Shown here piece by piece: positions 9,311-18,213 of a DNA stretch of 58,861 nt; the stretch's first letter is position 1; each line of letters starts with the position of its first letter. The stretch covers positions 1-58,861 of the forward strand of contig DATJGF010000078.1 in NCBI GenBank assembly GCA_035495315.1. The letters are read 5' to 3'. This DNA is from DATJGF01 sp035495315 (GTDB taxonomy: Bacteria > Verrucomicrobiota > Verrucomicrobiia > Limisphaerales > UBA8199). Under the pieces are notes generated by a model. That model was not told the origin of the DNA. It saw nothing but the letters and a program-made list of their open reading frames with translations, and made no database searches. The position numbers and the translations under genes are program-made.

Positions 9311-9315
9311 GTTTT

Positions 9316-10737
9316 ATGAACGGCATTGGGATTAACCCGCTCGGGAAGTCACGGCACGGTCATCATCATGATCATGCCTGGCCAATGGCGGCGCAAAGCC
9401 TCGAGGCGCCACTCCAGCAACGGACCACAGGCAGCCGGACCGCCAAGCGCGTGTACGACGTGGTGTTTGCCGGGCTGGGCCTCATTGCGCTGAGTCCGTT
9501 GTTCTTATTGATCGCCGTGGTGATTAAGCTGTCAGACGGGGGTGCGGTACTGTATCGGCAGAAACGGATCGGCCAAGGTGGTGCTCCATTTGTAATTTTA
9601 AAATTTCGCAGCATGGTGCCGGGCGCCGACAAAACCGGACCAGCCGTGACGGGCGATGGCGATCGGCGAATTACTCCTCTGGGGCGAATTTTACGACGGT
9701 CAAAGTTGGACGAACTCCCACAACTCTGGAATGTGCTCCGCGGAGAAATGAGCCTGGTCGGTCCGCGCCCGGAGGTGGCGCGGTATGTGGAGCAGTATAG
9801 TGCGGACCAAGAGACGATTTTAGAGCACAAGCCTGGAATTACTGACCTGGCCTCGCTTCGGTTTCGGGAAGAAGAGACTTTGCTAAAAAGCTCCGAGGAT
9901 GCCGAGTTGTTCTACGTACAGCATTGCGTTCCGCGAAAGCTTAAGCTGAATCGGGATTACGCGCAAAAGGCGAACCTGCTTACCGATACGTGGATTATTC
10001 TTCAAACTCTCTGCCCGTACTGGGCAGGGGTGCTGGCGGTGTATGCTTTTATACTTGGCGGTTCCCTGTGGTTTTCCGAAGCCCTGGCCGGCAACATCGG
10101 GCTGTGGCAGAGCCCCTGGGATCGGTTCTTCGGACAAGCCCTGGTCGTGGTGGGTCTGCAGCTGATCTGCTTGCTGGGCCGACGGCAGGGCAAAGGGCTG
10201 CTCTGCTATTTCGCTTTGTCGGAATTGGGTCAGATTTGCCTTGGGCTTGTGGAGGCGAACCTGATCCTGCTTGGACTTTCCTTGCTGGTGGGCTACGCCC
10301 TGCCTCCAAGGAATGTGCTGATGATGGACTTTTGCAACTCGGTGCTATTCCTGGCCGGTTTCCGGGTATTGTTGAGGCTCTGGCGCGAACGAGCTGAAGA
10401 TCGCGAAAGCACGCCCGACGGTCCGCAGCTGCGCGTGGGGATTATTGGCGCGGGAAGCCTCGGGGCACAATTGGCGCGTTGTTTCAACAGCCAAAGGAAT
10501 CTGGGCCGGACCGTGGTTGCCTTTTTCGATGATGACTTCAGCAAATGGCAAAAGCGAATCCATGAGGTTCCCGTGGTAGGCATGCCGGAATGCCTGCTGC
10601 AAGGCTGGAGCGAGAAACTTGATGAAGTCGCGATCGCGCTGCCGCATGGTTCTCCTGCGCGCCTGCGGCAGATCCAGCAACTTTTTGAAAAGACAAACCT
10701 GAAGGTCTATACCATCCAACTGCCGTGGCTGGCCTGA
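9316..10737 (+). CDS. Priming sugar transferase fused to a C-terminal membrane and Rossmann module
   Basis: The ATG at 9316 gives 473 residues. Residues about 40-230 are a bacterial sugar transferase domain (KRVYDVVFAGLGL helix, KFRSM, KLDELPQLWNVLRGEMSLVGPRPE), which moves phospho-sugar from UDP-sugar to undecaprenyl phosphate. In WcaJ/WbaP-type enzymes the membrane helices and CoA_binding_3 domain precede the transferase. Here four hydrophobic segments (about 235-355) and a Rossmann-like domain (GIIGAGSLGAQLAR, FFDDD) follow it. This tail resembles the N-terminal half of the next gene, including PPRNV/PPRSV and the FFDDDxxKWxKRI block. The N-terminus has a histidine cluster (HGHHHDH). Confidence 0.88.
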   Translation: MNGIGINPLGKSRHGHHHDHAWPMAAQSLEAPLQQRTTGSRTAKRVYDVVFAGLGLIALSPLFLLIAVVIKLSDGGAVLYRQKRIGQGGAPFVILKFRSMVPGADKTGPAVTGDGDRRITPLGRILRRSKLDELPQLWNVLRGEMSLVGPRPEVARYVEQYSADQETILEHKPGITDLASLRFREEETLLKSSEDAELFYVQHCVPRKLKLNRDYAQKANLLTDTWIILQTLCPYWAGVLAVYAFILGGSLWFSEALAGNIGLWQSPWDRFFGQALVVVGLQLICLLGRRQGKGLLCYFALSELGQICLGLVEANLILLGLSLLVGYALPPRNVLMMDFCNSVLFLAGFRVLLRLWRERAEDRESTPDGPQLRVGIIGAGSLGAQLARCFNSQRNLGRTVVAFFDDDFSKWQKRIHEVPVVGMPECLLQGWSEKLDEVAIALPHGSPARLRQIQQLFEKTNLKVYTIQLPWLA

Positions 10738-10825
10738 ACAGGTCGGAGTTTCCTGGGCGATTAAACGCTTAGTGGCTCAAGAGCCCGTAGCATCGAAAAC
10801 ATTTCTCTTTTTTTAAGGACCGTCT

Positions 10826-12811
10826 ATGCAACTGCCTCGAGTTAATCTCATCTTGTGGGATATCGCCGCGCTGCTCGCCAGCCTTTGGCTGGGGTACCAG
10901 ATTCGATTCGATTTCTCAGTTCCGGTGAATATCCACTACACGTTTCCACTGATCTTCCTTTGGGTGATTGCGCTGAAAGTGTTTTGCTTATGGCGCTTTC
11001 GGCAATTCGAAGTCTTGCTTGGCTATTTTAGCGTGCCGGAATCTTCCCATGTGTTTTGGGCGCTCTTTGTTCCCAGCCTGTTTATTTTCGGCGTGTCGAC
11101 TCAACTGGGCTCGAACTGGGCCCCGCCGCGAAGCGTTGTCCTGACAGATTTTGCCTTTTCTGTGATCGGCCTGACGGCGGTCCGTCTGGCGTTCCGCCCA
11201 AGCGAACCGCGTGAGGCGATTGGAAAGGAACGGCTGCCGGCCAAACGGACGCGGCGTGCGGGAATTGTCGGCGCCGGACTTATCGGCACGGCTTTAGCCC
11301 GTGAGTTCAATCGCCGTCGTGACCTGGGGCTTCAGGCGGTGGTTTTCTTTGATGACGACCGTTTAAAATGGGGCAAGCGGATCCTGGATATTCCGATCGT
11401 CGGGGCACCGGAAGGATTGTTGAATGGCAAGGGAGATTTGGAGTTGGAAGAGGTAATTGTCGCGATGCCCAGCGCGCCGGCGAAGCGCATTGCCGAAATC
11501 GCGACCATTCTTCGTCAATTGCAGATCAAATTCAGCACGGTGCCTTCGATCTATGAGCTGACGACGGGTCAGGCCCGGGTGGGGCAACTACGACCGGTCG
11601 ACGTGAAGGATTTACTCGGCCGCGAACAGGTTCAGTTAGGGAGCGAGGAAATTCAGCGCAGCCTCCAAGGCAAGATTGTGATGGTGACTGGTGCAGGTGG
11701 CAGTATCGGCAGCGAACTGTGCCGCCAAATTGTCCGTTATGACCCCAACTACCTGCTGCTGCTGGAGCAATCCGAAGTGCAAATGTTTCAAATCGAACAG
11801 GAACTGGCGGCGGCCAATTTGCACACACGAGTCGTTCCACTAATCGCGGATGTGTTGGATCGACCCCGGCTGGAGCAGATCTTCCAGCAATGGAGCCCGA
11901 AGGTGATCTTCCACGCTGCCGCGCACAAGCACGTTCCGATGATGGAACTGCAGCCAGGCGAGGCGATCAAAAATAATGCGTTTGGGACCATGCAACTGGC
12001 GCAAATGGCTCAGAGCTATCACACAGAAAAATTCGTTCTCATTTCGAGCGATAAGGCCATCAATCCTACCAACGTAATGGGCGCGACCAAGCGGTTGGCC
12101 GAAATCTGCGTGCAATCGCTGCATGCCGCAGAACCAGAAGGCACTCGATTCATGGCGGTACGGTTCGGGAATGTGCTCGGTTCCTCCGGTAGCGTTGTTC
12201 CCATCTTCAAAAAACAGATCGCCGCTGGTGGCCCGGTCAAAGTTACGCATCCGGAGGTTCGACGCTATTTTATGACGATACCGGAAGCGGTGGGATTAGT
12301 GCTCCAAAGCGGCGCGCAAGGAAAGGGCGGCGAAATCTTCCTGCTCGATATGGGCTGCCCGGTCAAAATTCTCGATTTGGCTCGTCAGCTGATCGAGCTC
12401 TCCGGGCGCGTGCCGGAGCGCGACATCGCCATCGAGTTTACCGGATTGCGACCTGGCGAAAAACTCTTTGAAGAACTTTGTTACGGCGGAGAAAACGTCA
12501 TGCCGACAAGTCATCCAAAGATTCGCCGCCTGGTTTGCCAACCCACCCCGCTGCACCGCGTTCACCACTTGCTGAACGAACTCGTCCGCCAGGCAGATTT
12601 GCTCGAACCGGACCAGCTCAAATCGTTGCTTAAATGGGCCGTGCCGGAATACCGTCCGCAACTGACCGCCGCCTCGCTGCCTGAAACTCGGGAGACGGAA
12701 ACCCCGGTCCCACAGATTGAAGCGGACGCACCAGTAGCCGCAGAGCTCCGGCTTGCCTGGCATAACCCGCAAACGTACATCCCAAGCCTTCAAAACGTTC
12801 AACAAACCTGA
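10826..12811 (+). CDS. FlaA1/CapD-type membrane NDP-sugar 4,6-dehydratase
   Basis: This 661-residue protein has four N-terminal membrane helices, a CoA_binding_3-like Rossmann domain (GIVGAGLIGTALAR near residue 146), then a catalytic extended SDR domain with TGAGGSIGSELCRQ near 290. The active site reads SSDKAINPTNVMGATK, with Met418 in place of the usual SDR tyrosine and Lys422 retained. That is the pattern of the large membrane dehydratases such as PglF. It probably forms a 4-keto-6-deoxy UDP-sugar. An AAGGA ribosome site precedes the ATG. The C-terminal 60 residues are variable. Confidence 0.92.
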   Translation: MQLPRVNLILWDIAALLASLWLGYQIRFDFSVPVNIHYTFPLIFLWVIALKVFCLWRFRQFEVLLGYFSVPESSHVFWALFVPSLFIFGVSTQLGSNWAPPRSVVLTDFAFSVIGLTAVRLAFRPSEPREAIGKERLPAKRTRRAGIVGAGLIGTALAREFNRRRDLGLQAVVFFDDDRLKWGKRILDIPIVGAPEGLLNGKGDLELEEVIVAMPSAPAKRIAEIATILRQLQIKFSTVPSIYELTTGQARVGQLRPVDVKDLLGREQVQLGSEEIQRSLQGKIVMVTGAGGSIGSELCRQIVRYDPNYLLLLEQSEVQMFQIEQELAAANLHTRVVPLIADVLDRPRLEQIFQQWSPKVIFHAAAHKHVPMMELQPGEAIKNNAFGTMQLAQMAQSYHTEKFVLISSDKAINPTNVMGATKRLAEICVQSLHAAEPEGTRFMAVRFGNVLGSSGSVVPIFKKQIAAGGPVKVTHPEVRRYFMTIPEAVGLVLQSGAQGKGGEIFLLDMGCPVKILDLARQLIELSGRVPERDIAIEFTGLRPGEKLFEELCYGGENVMPTSHPKIRRLVCQPTPLHRVHHLLNELVRQADLLEPDQLKSLLKWAVPEYRPQLTAASLPETRETETPVPQIEADAPVAAELRLAWHNPQTYIPSLQNVQQT

Positions 12812-12820
12812 ATCCATTAA

Positions 12821-13936
12821 GTGAACTATCATAGACTGCAATCTTCGCTTGAATCCGCGCCGCGGACCTGGCTGGTCACCGGGGCAGCCGGATTTATCGG
12901 CTCCAACCTGCTGGAAGCACTGCTTCGACTGGGCCAGAACGTCGTTGGGTTGGATAACTTCTCGACCGGGCATCAATCAAATCTGGACGAGGTCAGGGCA
13001 GCAGTGGGTCCGCTGCGCTGGGCCAGGGCCCGCATCGTGGAAGGTGATATTCGCGACCTCGAAACGTGTCGCGGAGTCTGCGCCGGAGTCGATTGTGTGT
13101 TGCACCAAGCCGCCTTAGGATCGGTGCCTCGGTCAATAGCCGACCCGATTCGATCTCACGAAAGCAATGTCACCGGGTTTTTGAATATGCTCGTCGCCGC
13201 CCGCGACGCCAACGTGAGGCGTTTTGTCTATGCCTCGAGTAGTTCCATTTACGGAGATGAGCCGCGTCTTCCTAAAGTGGAAGAGAGGGTGGGGCAGCCA
13301 CTTTCGCCCTACGCCGCGACCAAGGTCATGAACGAAGTTTACGCGGGTGTTTTCGCCCGGACGTTTGGTCTGCCGTGCATTGGTCTTCGCTACTTTAATG
13401 TTTTCGGTCCCCGCCAGGACCCCGCCGGCCCATATGCCGCAGTGATTCCACGTTGGATTGCCGCGCTGCTCCAGCATCAGCCCGTGCACATTTATGGCGA
13501 TGGCGAGACGAGCCGTGATTTTAGTTTCGTCGAGAATGTGGTTCAGGCCAATCTGCTGGCCGCGTGCACGGTGAATCCGGCGGCATTCAATCAGACTTTC
13601 AATATCGCGATCGGCGAAACCACAACCCTAAATCAGCTCTTTCATGCGATTCTGAAGATTTTGCGCCGGATGGATAATTCCGTTCTCGAGCAAAAACCCA
13701 TTTACAACGAGTTCCGCCCCGGTGACGTTCGGCACTCTCACGCCGCGATTGAAAAAGCGCAACGGTTGCTCGGTTATTCGCCAACACATCGCATCGGAGA
13801 GGGCCTGGAGCTGGCGATGAATTGGTATCGGCAAAAGTTTCAGTCGAGAAATAAGATCGCTGCTCGCTTGGCGGTCTCGTCCTGGGCTGAAGAAGCAGTG
13901 AGTTGTTCGATCGGTTCGCAAGTCTCTCTTGAATAG
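12821..13936 (+). CDS. NAD-dependent UDP-sugar 4-epimerase (WbpP-like)
   Basis: This 371-residue extended SDR protein starts with GTG at 12821. It has the NAD motif TGAAGFIGSNLLEAL, then DNFSTGHQSNL, as in UDP-N-acetylglucosamine 4-epimerases. The catalytic triad appears as ASSSSIYG and SPYAATK (Tyr-x3-Lys). The sugar-site loop YFNVFGPRQDP and the segment GDGETSRDFSFVENV are also present. It starts 9 bp after the dehydratase. It probably epimerises UDP-GlcNAc or the uronate form for repeat-unit synthesis. Its exact substrate is not visible. Confidence 0.92.
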   Translation: MNYHRLQSSLESAPRTWLVTGAAGFIGSNLLEALLRLGQNVVGLDNFSTGHQSNLDEVRAAVGPLRWARARIVEGDIRDLETCRGVCAGVDCVLHQAALGSVPRSIADPIRSHESNVTGFLNMLVAARDANVRRFVYASSSSIYGDEPRLPKVEERVGQPLSPYAATKVMNEVYAGVFARTFGLPCIGLRYFNVFGPRQDPAGPYAAVIPRWIAALLQHQPVHIYGDGETSRDFSFVENVVQANLLAACTVNPAAFNQTFNIAIGETTTLNQLFHAILKILRRMDNSVLEQKPIYNEFRPGDVRHSHAAIEKAQRLLGYSPTHRIGEGLELAMNWYRQKFQSRNKIAARLAVSSWAEEAVSCSIGSQVSLE

Positions 13937-13940
13937 AGCT

Positions 13941-15995
13941 ATGTGTGGGATTGCTGGCATGTTCGACCGTTCCGGGCGCCAAATCGCCCACGAGGGCGCT
14001 TTGCGGCAAATGCTCTCGCTGCTGCGCCACCGCGGACCGGATGAGTTTGGTATCTTGCTGGACCACGAGACGGGGCTGGGCAATGCACGCCTCAGCATAA
14101 TCGACTTGGCTGGGGGCAGTCAGCCCATCGCCAATGAAGACAACTCGCTCTGGATCGTTTTCAATGGCGAAATTTTCAATTATCTTGAATTGCGTTCCCA
14201 GTTGCAGTCGCGCGGCCATTTCTTCCGCACATCAACCGATACTGAAGTAATCCTTCATCTCTTCGAAGAATACGGTTCCGAATGTCTGAAGTGGCTAAAC
14301 GGGCAGTTCGCGATTGCGATTTGGGATGCGGCGCGGCGGCGGTTGTTTCTCGCTCGGGATCGACTGGGAGTCCGCCCACTCTTCTATACCCAGGTTGGCA
14401 ACACCCTGCTGTTCGCCTCAGAAATAAAAGCCCTCATGGCAGACCGGCGGGTGAGCGCGGAACTTAACCCGACTGTTGTAGAGCAAATCTTCAGGTTTTG
14501 GGCTCCGCCCGGATCGGCGACTGTTTTTCGAAACATATTCCAATTGTTGCCGGGTCATTTCCTGATCGCCGATCGAGACTCGTTCCGCATCGAGCAGTAC
14601 TGGGAACAGGACTTTCCAGCCAGCGACGAAACCAGAGCCGGGATGGCCGATGGCTCCGCCATTGAGGAGTCAGCCGAGGAATTGCGCGCGCTCTTGATTG
14701 ACGCGTGCCGGATCCGACTGCGGGCCGATGTGCCGGTCGGCGCCTACCTCAGCGGCGGACTCGATTCCTCCACCATTGCCTCAATTGTGCGGCACCATAC
14801 CACGAATCGCCTGGTCACCTTTTCGATTGCTTTCAACGATGAAGCCTTCGATGAAAGCCAATGCCAAAAGCAGATGGCCGCTCACCTGGGCACGGACCAT
14901 CATGTGCTCCAAGCGACTCACGAGCAGATTGGTGAAGCGTTCCCTGAAGTCATCTGGCACACCGAGTTGCCGATCATGCGTACGGCGCCAGTACCGATGT
15001 TCCTGCTTTCCAAACTGGTCCGTGACACCGGATTCAAAGTGGTTCTCACCGGGGAAGGCGCCGACGAATTTCTCGCAGGGTACGATATTTTTAAAGAGAA
15101 CAAGATACGACGTTTTTGGGCGAGGCAGCCGGAATCAAAACTTCGTCCATTATTGCTGAAGAAGCTCTATGCGGACATTCCCAGTTTGGCGCGCGGCAAT
15201 TTCGATTTTCTTGCGGCGTTTTTCCGCCAGGGACTCACTGATCTCAACATGCCGTGGTACTCGCACGCGGTCCGCTGGCATAATAACGCCCGTAACTTGC
15301 GCTTCTTCCAGGAGGACGTGCTGCACGGAAACCGTGGCGCTCATCTGGAGGCCGTTAAAGCCTCGCTGCCGTCCGCCTTTGAAAACTGGGAATCGCTGGC
15401 ACGCGCGCAATTTCTTGAGAGCTCAATTTTTCTTTCACAATACCTGCTCTCTTCGCAGGGCGATCGGATGGGCATGGCGCATTCAATCGAGGGGCGGTTC
15501 CCGTTTCTGGATGTCCGTGTCGTGGAGTTCTGCAATCAGCTGCCTGCGTCGCTGAAACTTCGCGGTCTGGAAGAAAAATTCCTGTTGAAAAGAGCGGCGC
15601 AACCATTTCTGCCGGTGCAAATCCGTCGGCGTCCCAAGCGCCCGTACCGCGCGCCAATTCATCGCAGCCTTTTTTGTAGTGTCCTGGCAGAGTATATCGG
15701 TGACCTGCTCGCGCCGACGAGCCTTAACGCCTGTGGGTTATTCAAACCGCAAGCCGTCGAGGCGTTGTTGAACAAACTCAGAGCCGGCGCAACGATAGGG
15801 GAAACCGATGACATGGCTTTGGCCGGCATTGTTTCCACGCAGTTGGTGCATGAGATGTTCATCAAGCGCTTCGTGCGTCCTGCGCCTTTATCTGATCGCG
15901 ATCCGGTTAAGGTTTGCCGGGTGAGCAGGGGACCGATTAGGGGCTCTCTTCCTCAGAATACTCTCAAAAACCCTGAGCCTTTAACTCGGGCGTGA
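13941..15995 (+). CDS. Asparagine-synthase-like glutamine amidotransferase (EPS-associated)
   Basis: The ATG at 13941 is chosen because it places Cys2 (MCGIAGMF) as the N-terminal nucleophile of the glutaminase domain; a TTG four codons upstream would bury it. The protein has 684 residues. Residues 1-210 are the Ntn glutaminase (LRHRGPDEFG, NGEIFNY). Residues 230-600 are the ATP-pyrophosphatase synthetase with YLSGGLDSST. It resembles amidotransferases that accompany exosortase-type EPS clusters and is more likely to amidate a glycan or carrier-bound acid than to make asparagine (inference). It ends tail-to-tail with the opposing gene, overlapping by 15 bp. Confidence 0.9.
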   Translation: MCGIAGMFDRSGRQIAHEGALRQMLSLLRHRGPDEFGILLDHETGLGNARLSIIDLAGGSQPIANEDNSLWIVFNGEIFNYLELRSQLQSRGHFFRTSTDTEVILHLFEEYGSECLKWLNGQFAIAIWDAARRRLFLARDRLGVRPLFYTQVGNTLLFASEIKALMADRRVSAELNPTVVEQIFRFWAPPGSATVFRNIFQLLPGHFLIADRDSFRIEQYWEQDFPASDETRAGMADGSAIEESAEELRALLIDACRIRLRADVPVGAYLSGGLDSSTIASIVRHHTTNRLVTFSIAFNDEAFDESQCQKQMAAHLGTDHHVLQATHEQIGEAFPEVIWHTELPIMRTAPVPMFLLSKLVRDTGFKVVLTGEGADEFLAGYDIFKENKIRRFWARQPESKLRPLLLKKLYADIPSLARGNFDFLAAFFRQGLTDLNMPWYSHAVRWHNNARNLRFFQEDVLHGNRGAHLEAVKASLPSAFENWESLARAQFLESSIFLSQYLLSSQGDRMGMAHSIEGRFPFLDVRVVEFCNQLPASLKLRGLEEKFLLKRAAQPFLPVQIRRRPKRPYRAPIHRSLFCSVLAEYIGDLLAPTSLNACGLFKPQAVEALLNKLRAGATIGETDDMALAGIVSTQLVHEMFIKRFVRPAPLSDRDPVKVCRVSRGPIRGSLPQNTLKNPEPLTRA

Positions 15996-17201
15996 ACTCT
16001 CCTGAATCGTCTCCAGCGGCGCGCTGAGCACCGCCGTTCTCAACTCTCGCGGCCACTCCTCAGGCTCGCCTCCGTGCCGCGCGAGAAAAGCCCATACCAG
16101 GCGTTCAAGGCCGAAGGCTGTACAGACGCTGTGTCCGTATCCCATCCCTTCGAGGTGAATATTGAATGCGCGCCCGAAGAAATCGGTATGATAATTCAAT
16201 GATCCTACGGCCAGCCGTTGCTTGTCCGACAGCAGGGCGGAAATCTCATATTTAGTCTCCGCCGTGAGTTGGAAGTAGGACTTCGAGGGTGCTTCGGGGG
16301 CGATGAAAAAGGGGTCGCTTGCGGTGCGGACCTCGGCTGCGAGCCCCAGTTCATCAAGAAAAGCCCCGACACGCTCGACACACTGTTGCCGTTGTTCGAG
16401 GACGATCTCGCCAGGGCCCACAAACACCAGCTCGCGCATGGTAAAGTCCCAAAGCCGCGTCATCGCCCGCAAGTTGGTCCCTTCGTAGCGAAAGCATTTA
16501 CCGCGCACGCTATAGATGACCCCCTCAGCGGGGAGCGTCACGTTTTCAAGGCAATGATAGACATGATAACAGACGGCGGGGGATAGGCAGCACTCCGGCG
16601 GAGCCATCTCTGCCAATGCCTCAGCGTCCACCGCGGGCTTATGGTCGTGGCGGACGCGAAATGCGTTAATGACCTCCACATCCGGCTGTAAATGGCAGGC
16701 GAAGGTGAGCGAGTTTGGGAACGAAGCGAAATAATCGCACTTGGCCAGGACTCGAGAGGGAATGAGTGTTGGGGTAAGAAGTTCGTGTGGCGCCCACTCT
16801 CTTTCGAGCCGTGCCAGGGCGGTGTCGAAAAAGCGGAACAGTTGCAGGGCAATGCCCTCAAGCATCACCTGGCCGCAAGCAACCGGACGAATCCCAACGT
16901 TCTGCGGTGACATGTCATCGGATTCCCAAAGGGCGACCGGTTGAGACATTGCACGAGTAGTGTAGACGACCTTCCGCTCGACGCGCTGAAGGGAACGCTG
17001 GATGAGGCCGCAGAGCCGCTGGGCATGCTGCCTGGTGTTATCGGCTTGATCGGCGGGAACCTGAAACTCGAGCCTGGAGCCATCCGGCGAGATCCGAGGC
17101 CTTTTGAGCGAAGCGCTCAACTGAGGGACCTGCTTCAAGATCTCCTCCCGAGCCATATCATTGACAGGCTCATCGAAAGGGATCGTGACGGTGCAGTTCA
17201 T
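15981..17201 (-). CDS. Amino acid:carrier-protein ligase (SerRS-like class II synthetase homologue)
   Basis: This 406-residue protein has a class II aminoacyl-tRNA synthetase core without the long tRNA-binding coiled coil of SerRS. Motif 2 is KCFRYE (residues 235-240) and motif 3 is GLERLVW (364-370). Cys155 in AKCDYF and Cys360 in HSVCTAFG fit the zinc-binding pattern of the bacterial amino acid:[carrier protein] ligases known from Bradyrhizobium and Agrobacterium. Those enzymes adenylate small amino acids and load them on a dedicated carrier protein rather than tRNA. Its ATG overlaps the stop of such a carrier (17198-17201), which strongly supports the call. The amino acid used is unknown. 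Confidence 0.9.
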   Translation of the reverse strand: MNCTVTIPFDEPVNDMAREEILKQVPQLSASLKRPRISPDGSRLEFQVPADQADNTRQHAQRLCGLIQRSLQRVERKVVYTTRAMSQPVALWESDDMSPQNVGIRPVACGQVMLEGIALQLFRFFDTALARLEREWAPHELLTPTLIPSRVLAKCDYFASFPNSLTFACHLQPDVEVINAFRVRHDHKPAVDAEALAEMAPPECCLSPAVCYHVYHCLENVTLPAEGVIYSVRGKCFRYEGTNLRAMTRLWDFTMRELVFVGPGEIVLEQRQQCVERVGAFLDELGLAAEVRTASDPFFIAPEAPSKSYFQLTAETKYEISALLSDKQRLAVGSLNYHTDFFGRAFNIHLEGMGYGHSVCTAFGLERLVWAFLARHGGEPEEWPRELRTAVLSAPLETIQESSRPS

Positions 17202-17425
17202 GCTTCTTGTTTCTCGCGCAGCCGTTCAATCAGTTCAGCAATTCTGCGTGGCGTCCCGGCGGCGATAAAATCTTCATCGGGTATCCTGACGTCGAATTCC
17301 TGTTCGAGCGTCAAGAGCAGATCCAGGACGCGAACCGACGAGAACCCTGCCTCGTTAATCCGGACATCTGGCGGCACTATTTTAATGCCACCTACTTCAG
17401 AAATCAGCCTGATTACTCGTTCCAC
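17198..17425 (-). CDS. Aminoacyl carrier protein
   Basis: This 75-residue ACP-fold protein has the phosphopantetheine site in GFSSVRVLDLLL. Ser30 aligns with the modified serine, and the usual DSL reads SSV. The LTLEQEFDVRIPDEDF segment is typical of carriers paired with amino acid:CP ligases. It starts with GTG, directly preceded by a strong GGAGGAGGAG ribosome site lying inside the upstream acetyltransferase gene, which it overlaps by 13 bp. Its stop overlaps the ligase ATG. It should accept an amino acid thioester from the ligase; the final acceptor is unknown. Confidence 0.9.
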   Translation of the reverse strand: MERVIRLISEVGGIKIVPPDVRINEAGFSSVRVLDLLLTLEQEFDVRIPDEDFIAAGTPRRIAELIERLREKQEA

Positions 17426-18213
17426 GCTCCTCCTCCAGCAGGCGTTCGATGAGGTTGGTTCTGCAATGCTAATTTCCTGGCAGGGTCATTCTGCATATCA
17501 TCGTAATTGACGATATCAAAGCTGCCGCCAAAGCCGACCACTCGCGCCGGATTGCCCATCACAACGCCGCAGGGCGGCACCGCCCTCATCACCACGGCGC
17601 CCGGCCCGATTACCGCATCGTTACCGATGGTAATCCGTCCCAGGATCACCGCGTTTGTCCCGACATGCACTCGATCCCCTAACACTGGCACTCCCGCAAG
17701 ATCCCCACGACCTCCTTGTCCTATGGTTACACCTTGAGCCACATTGCAGTTCTCACCGAGGCGACATTGCGAATCGACAAAGATGCCGCCGAAATGGCCG
17801 ATATAGAGGCCACGACCAATTTCGCATCCGGCCGGTATACTGATGCCGGTGAGAATTTCGATCGCCTTTTGCAGCAGCAGGCAAATGGCATTGACGATCA
17901 CCCGCAGGACTCGGGCTTGAGAATGCAACAGGAGCCAGTGCGACACTCTAAAAACGGTTGAGGCCCAGAACCCCTGGGTCAGCGCTATCACTGCAAGAGG
18001 ATTTCGAGCTCCGGTCGCGCGATAACGCCTGTAATCGGAGTGAATCTCGCGCCGAAGGGCCGCGAAGGAAGAACTCGCCTGGAGAGTTGCATCCGCGCAA
18101 ACATAATCCGGTGAGGCGTTTTGGTTACGCATAGGGCCGCGAGCCACCTCATCGGGCTCGGTCTTGAAAACCGCCTCCTCCTCTGGATAGGCTGCCTTAA
18201 TGTTGATTCCCAT
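17413..18213 (-). CDS. Serine O-acetyltransferase-like hexapeptide transferase
   Basis: This protein of up to 266 residues has a helical N-terminal half with a hydrophobic helix (VLRVIVNAICLLLQKAIEIL) and a left-handed beta-helix of hexapeptide repeats from IPAGCEIGRGLYIGHFGG to MGNPARVVG. This is the layout of CysE serine acetyltransferases. It is the first gene of a three-gene unit with the carrier protein and ligase, so it might acetylate a sugar or an aminoacyl intermediate instead of serine (inference). The start is uncertain: ATG at 18213 has no clear ribosome site, while the in-frame ATG at 18132 has GAGGTGG upstream. Confidence 0.82.
   Translation of the reverse strand: MGINIKAAYPEEEAVFKTEPDEVARGPMRNQNASPDYVCADATLQASSSFAALRREIHSDYRRYRATGARNPLAVIALTQGFWASTVFRVSHWLLLHSQARVLRVIVNAICLLLQKAIEILTGISIPAGCEIGRGLYIGHFGGIFVDSQCRLGENCNVAQGVTIGQGGRGDLAGVPVLGDRVHVGTNAVILGRITIGNDAVIGPGAVVMRAVPPCGVVMGNPARVVGFGGSFDIVNYDDMQNDPARKLALQNQPHRTPAGGGAWNE

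Noticed and set aside
9235..9315. Upstream extension of the sugar transferase
   Set aside because: It overlaps the aminotransferase gene and has no conserved sequence. The ATG at 9316 follows that stop.
13929..13940. Upstream TTG start for the asparagine-synthase-like gene
   Set aside because: It would bury the N-terminal Cys2 nucleophile needed for glutaminase activity.
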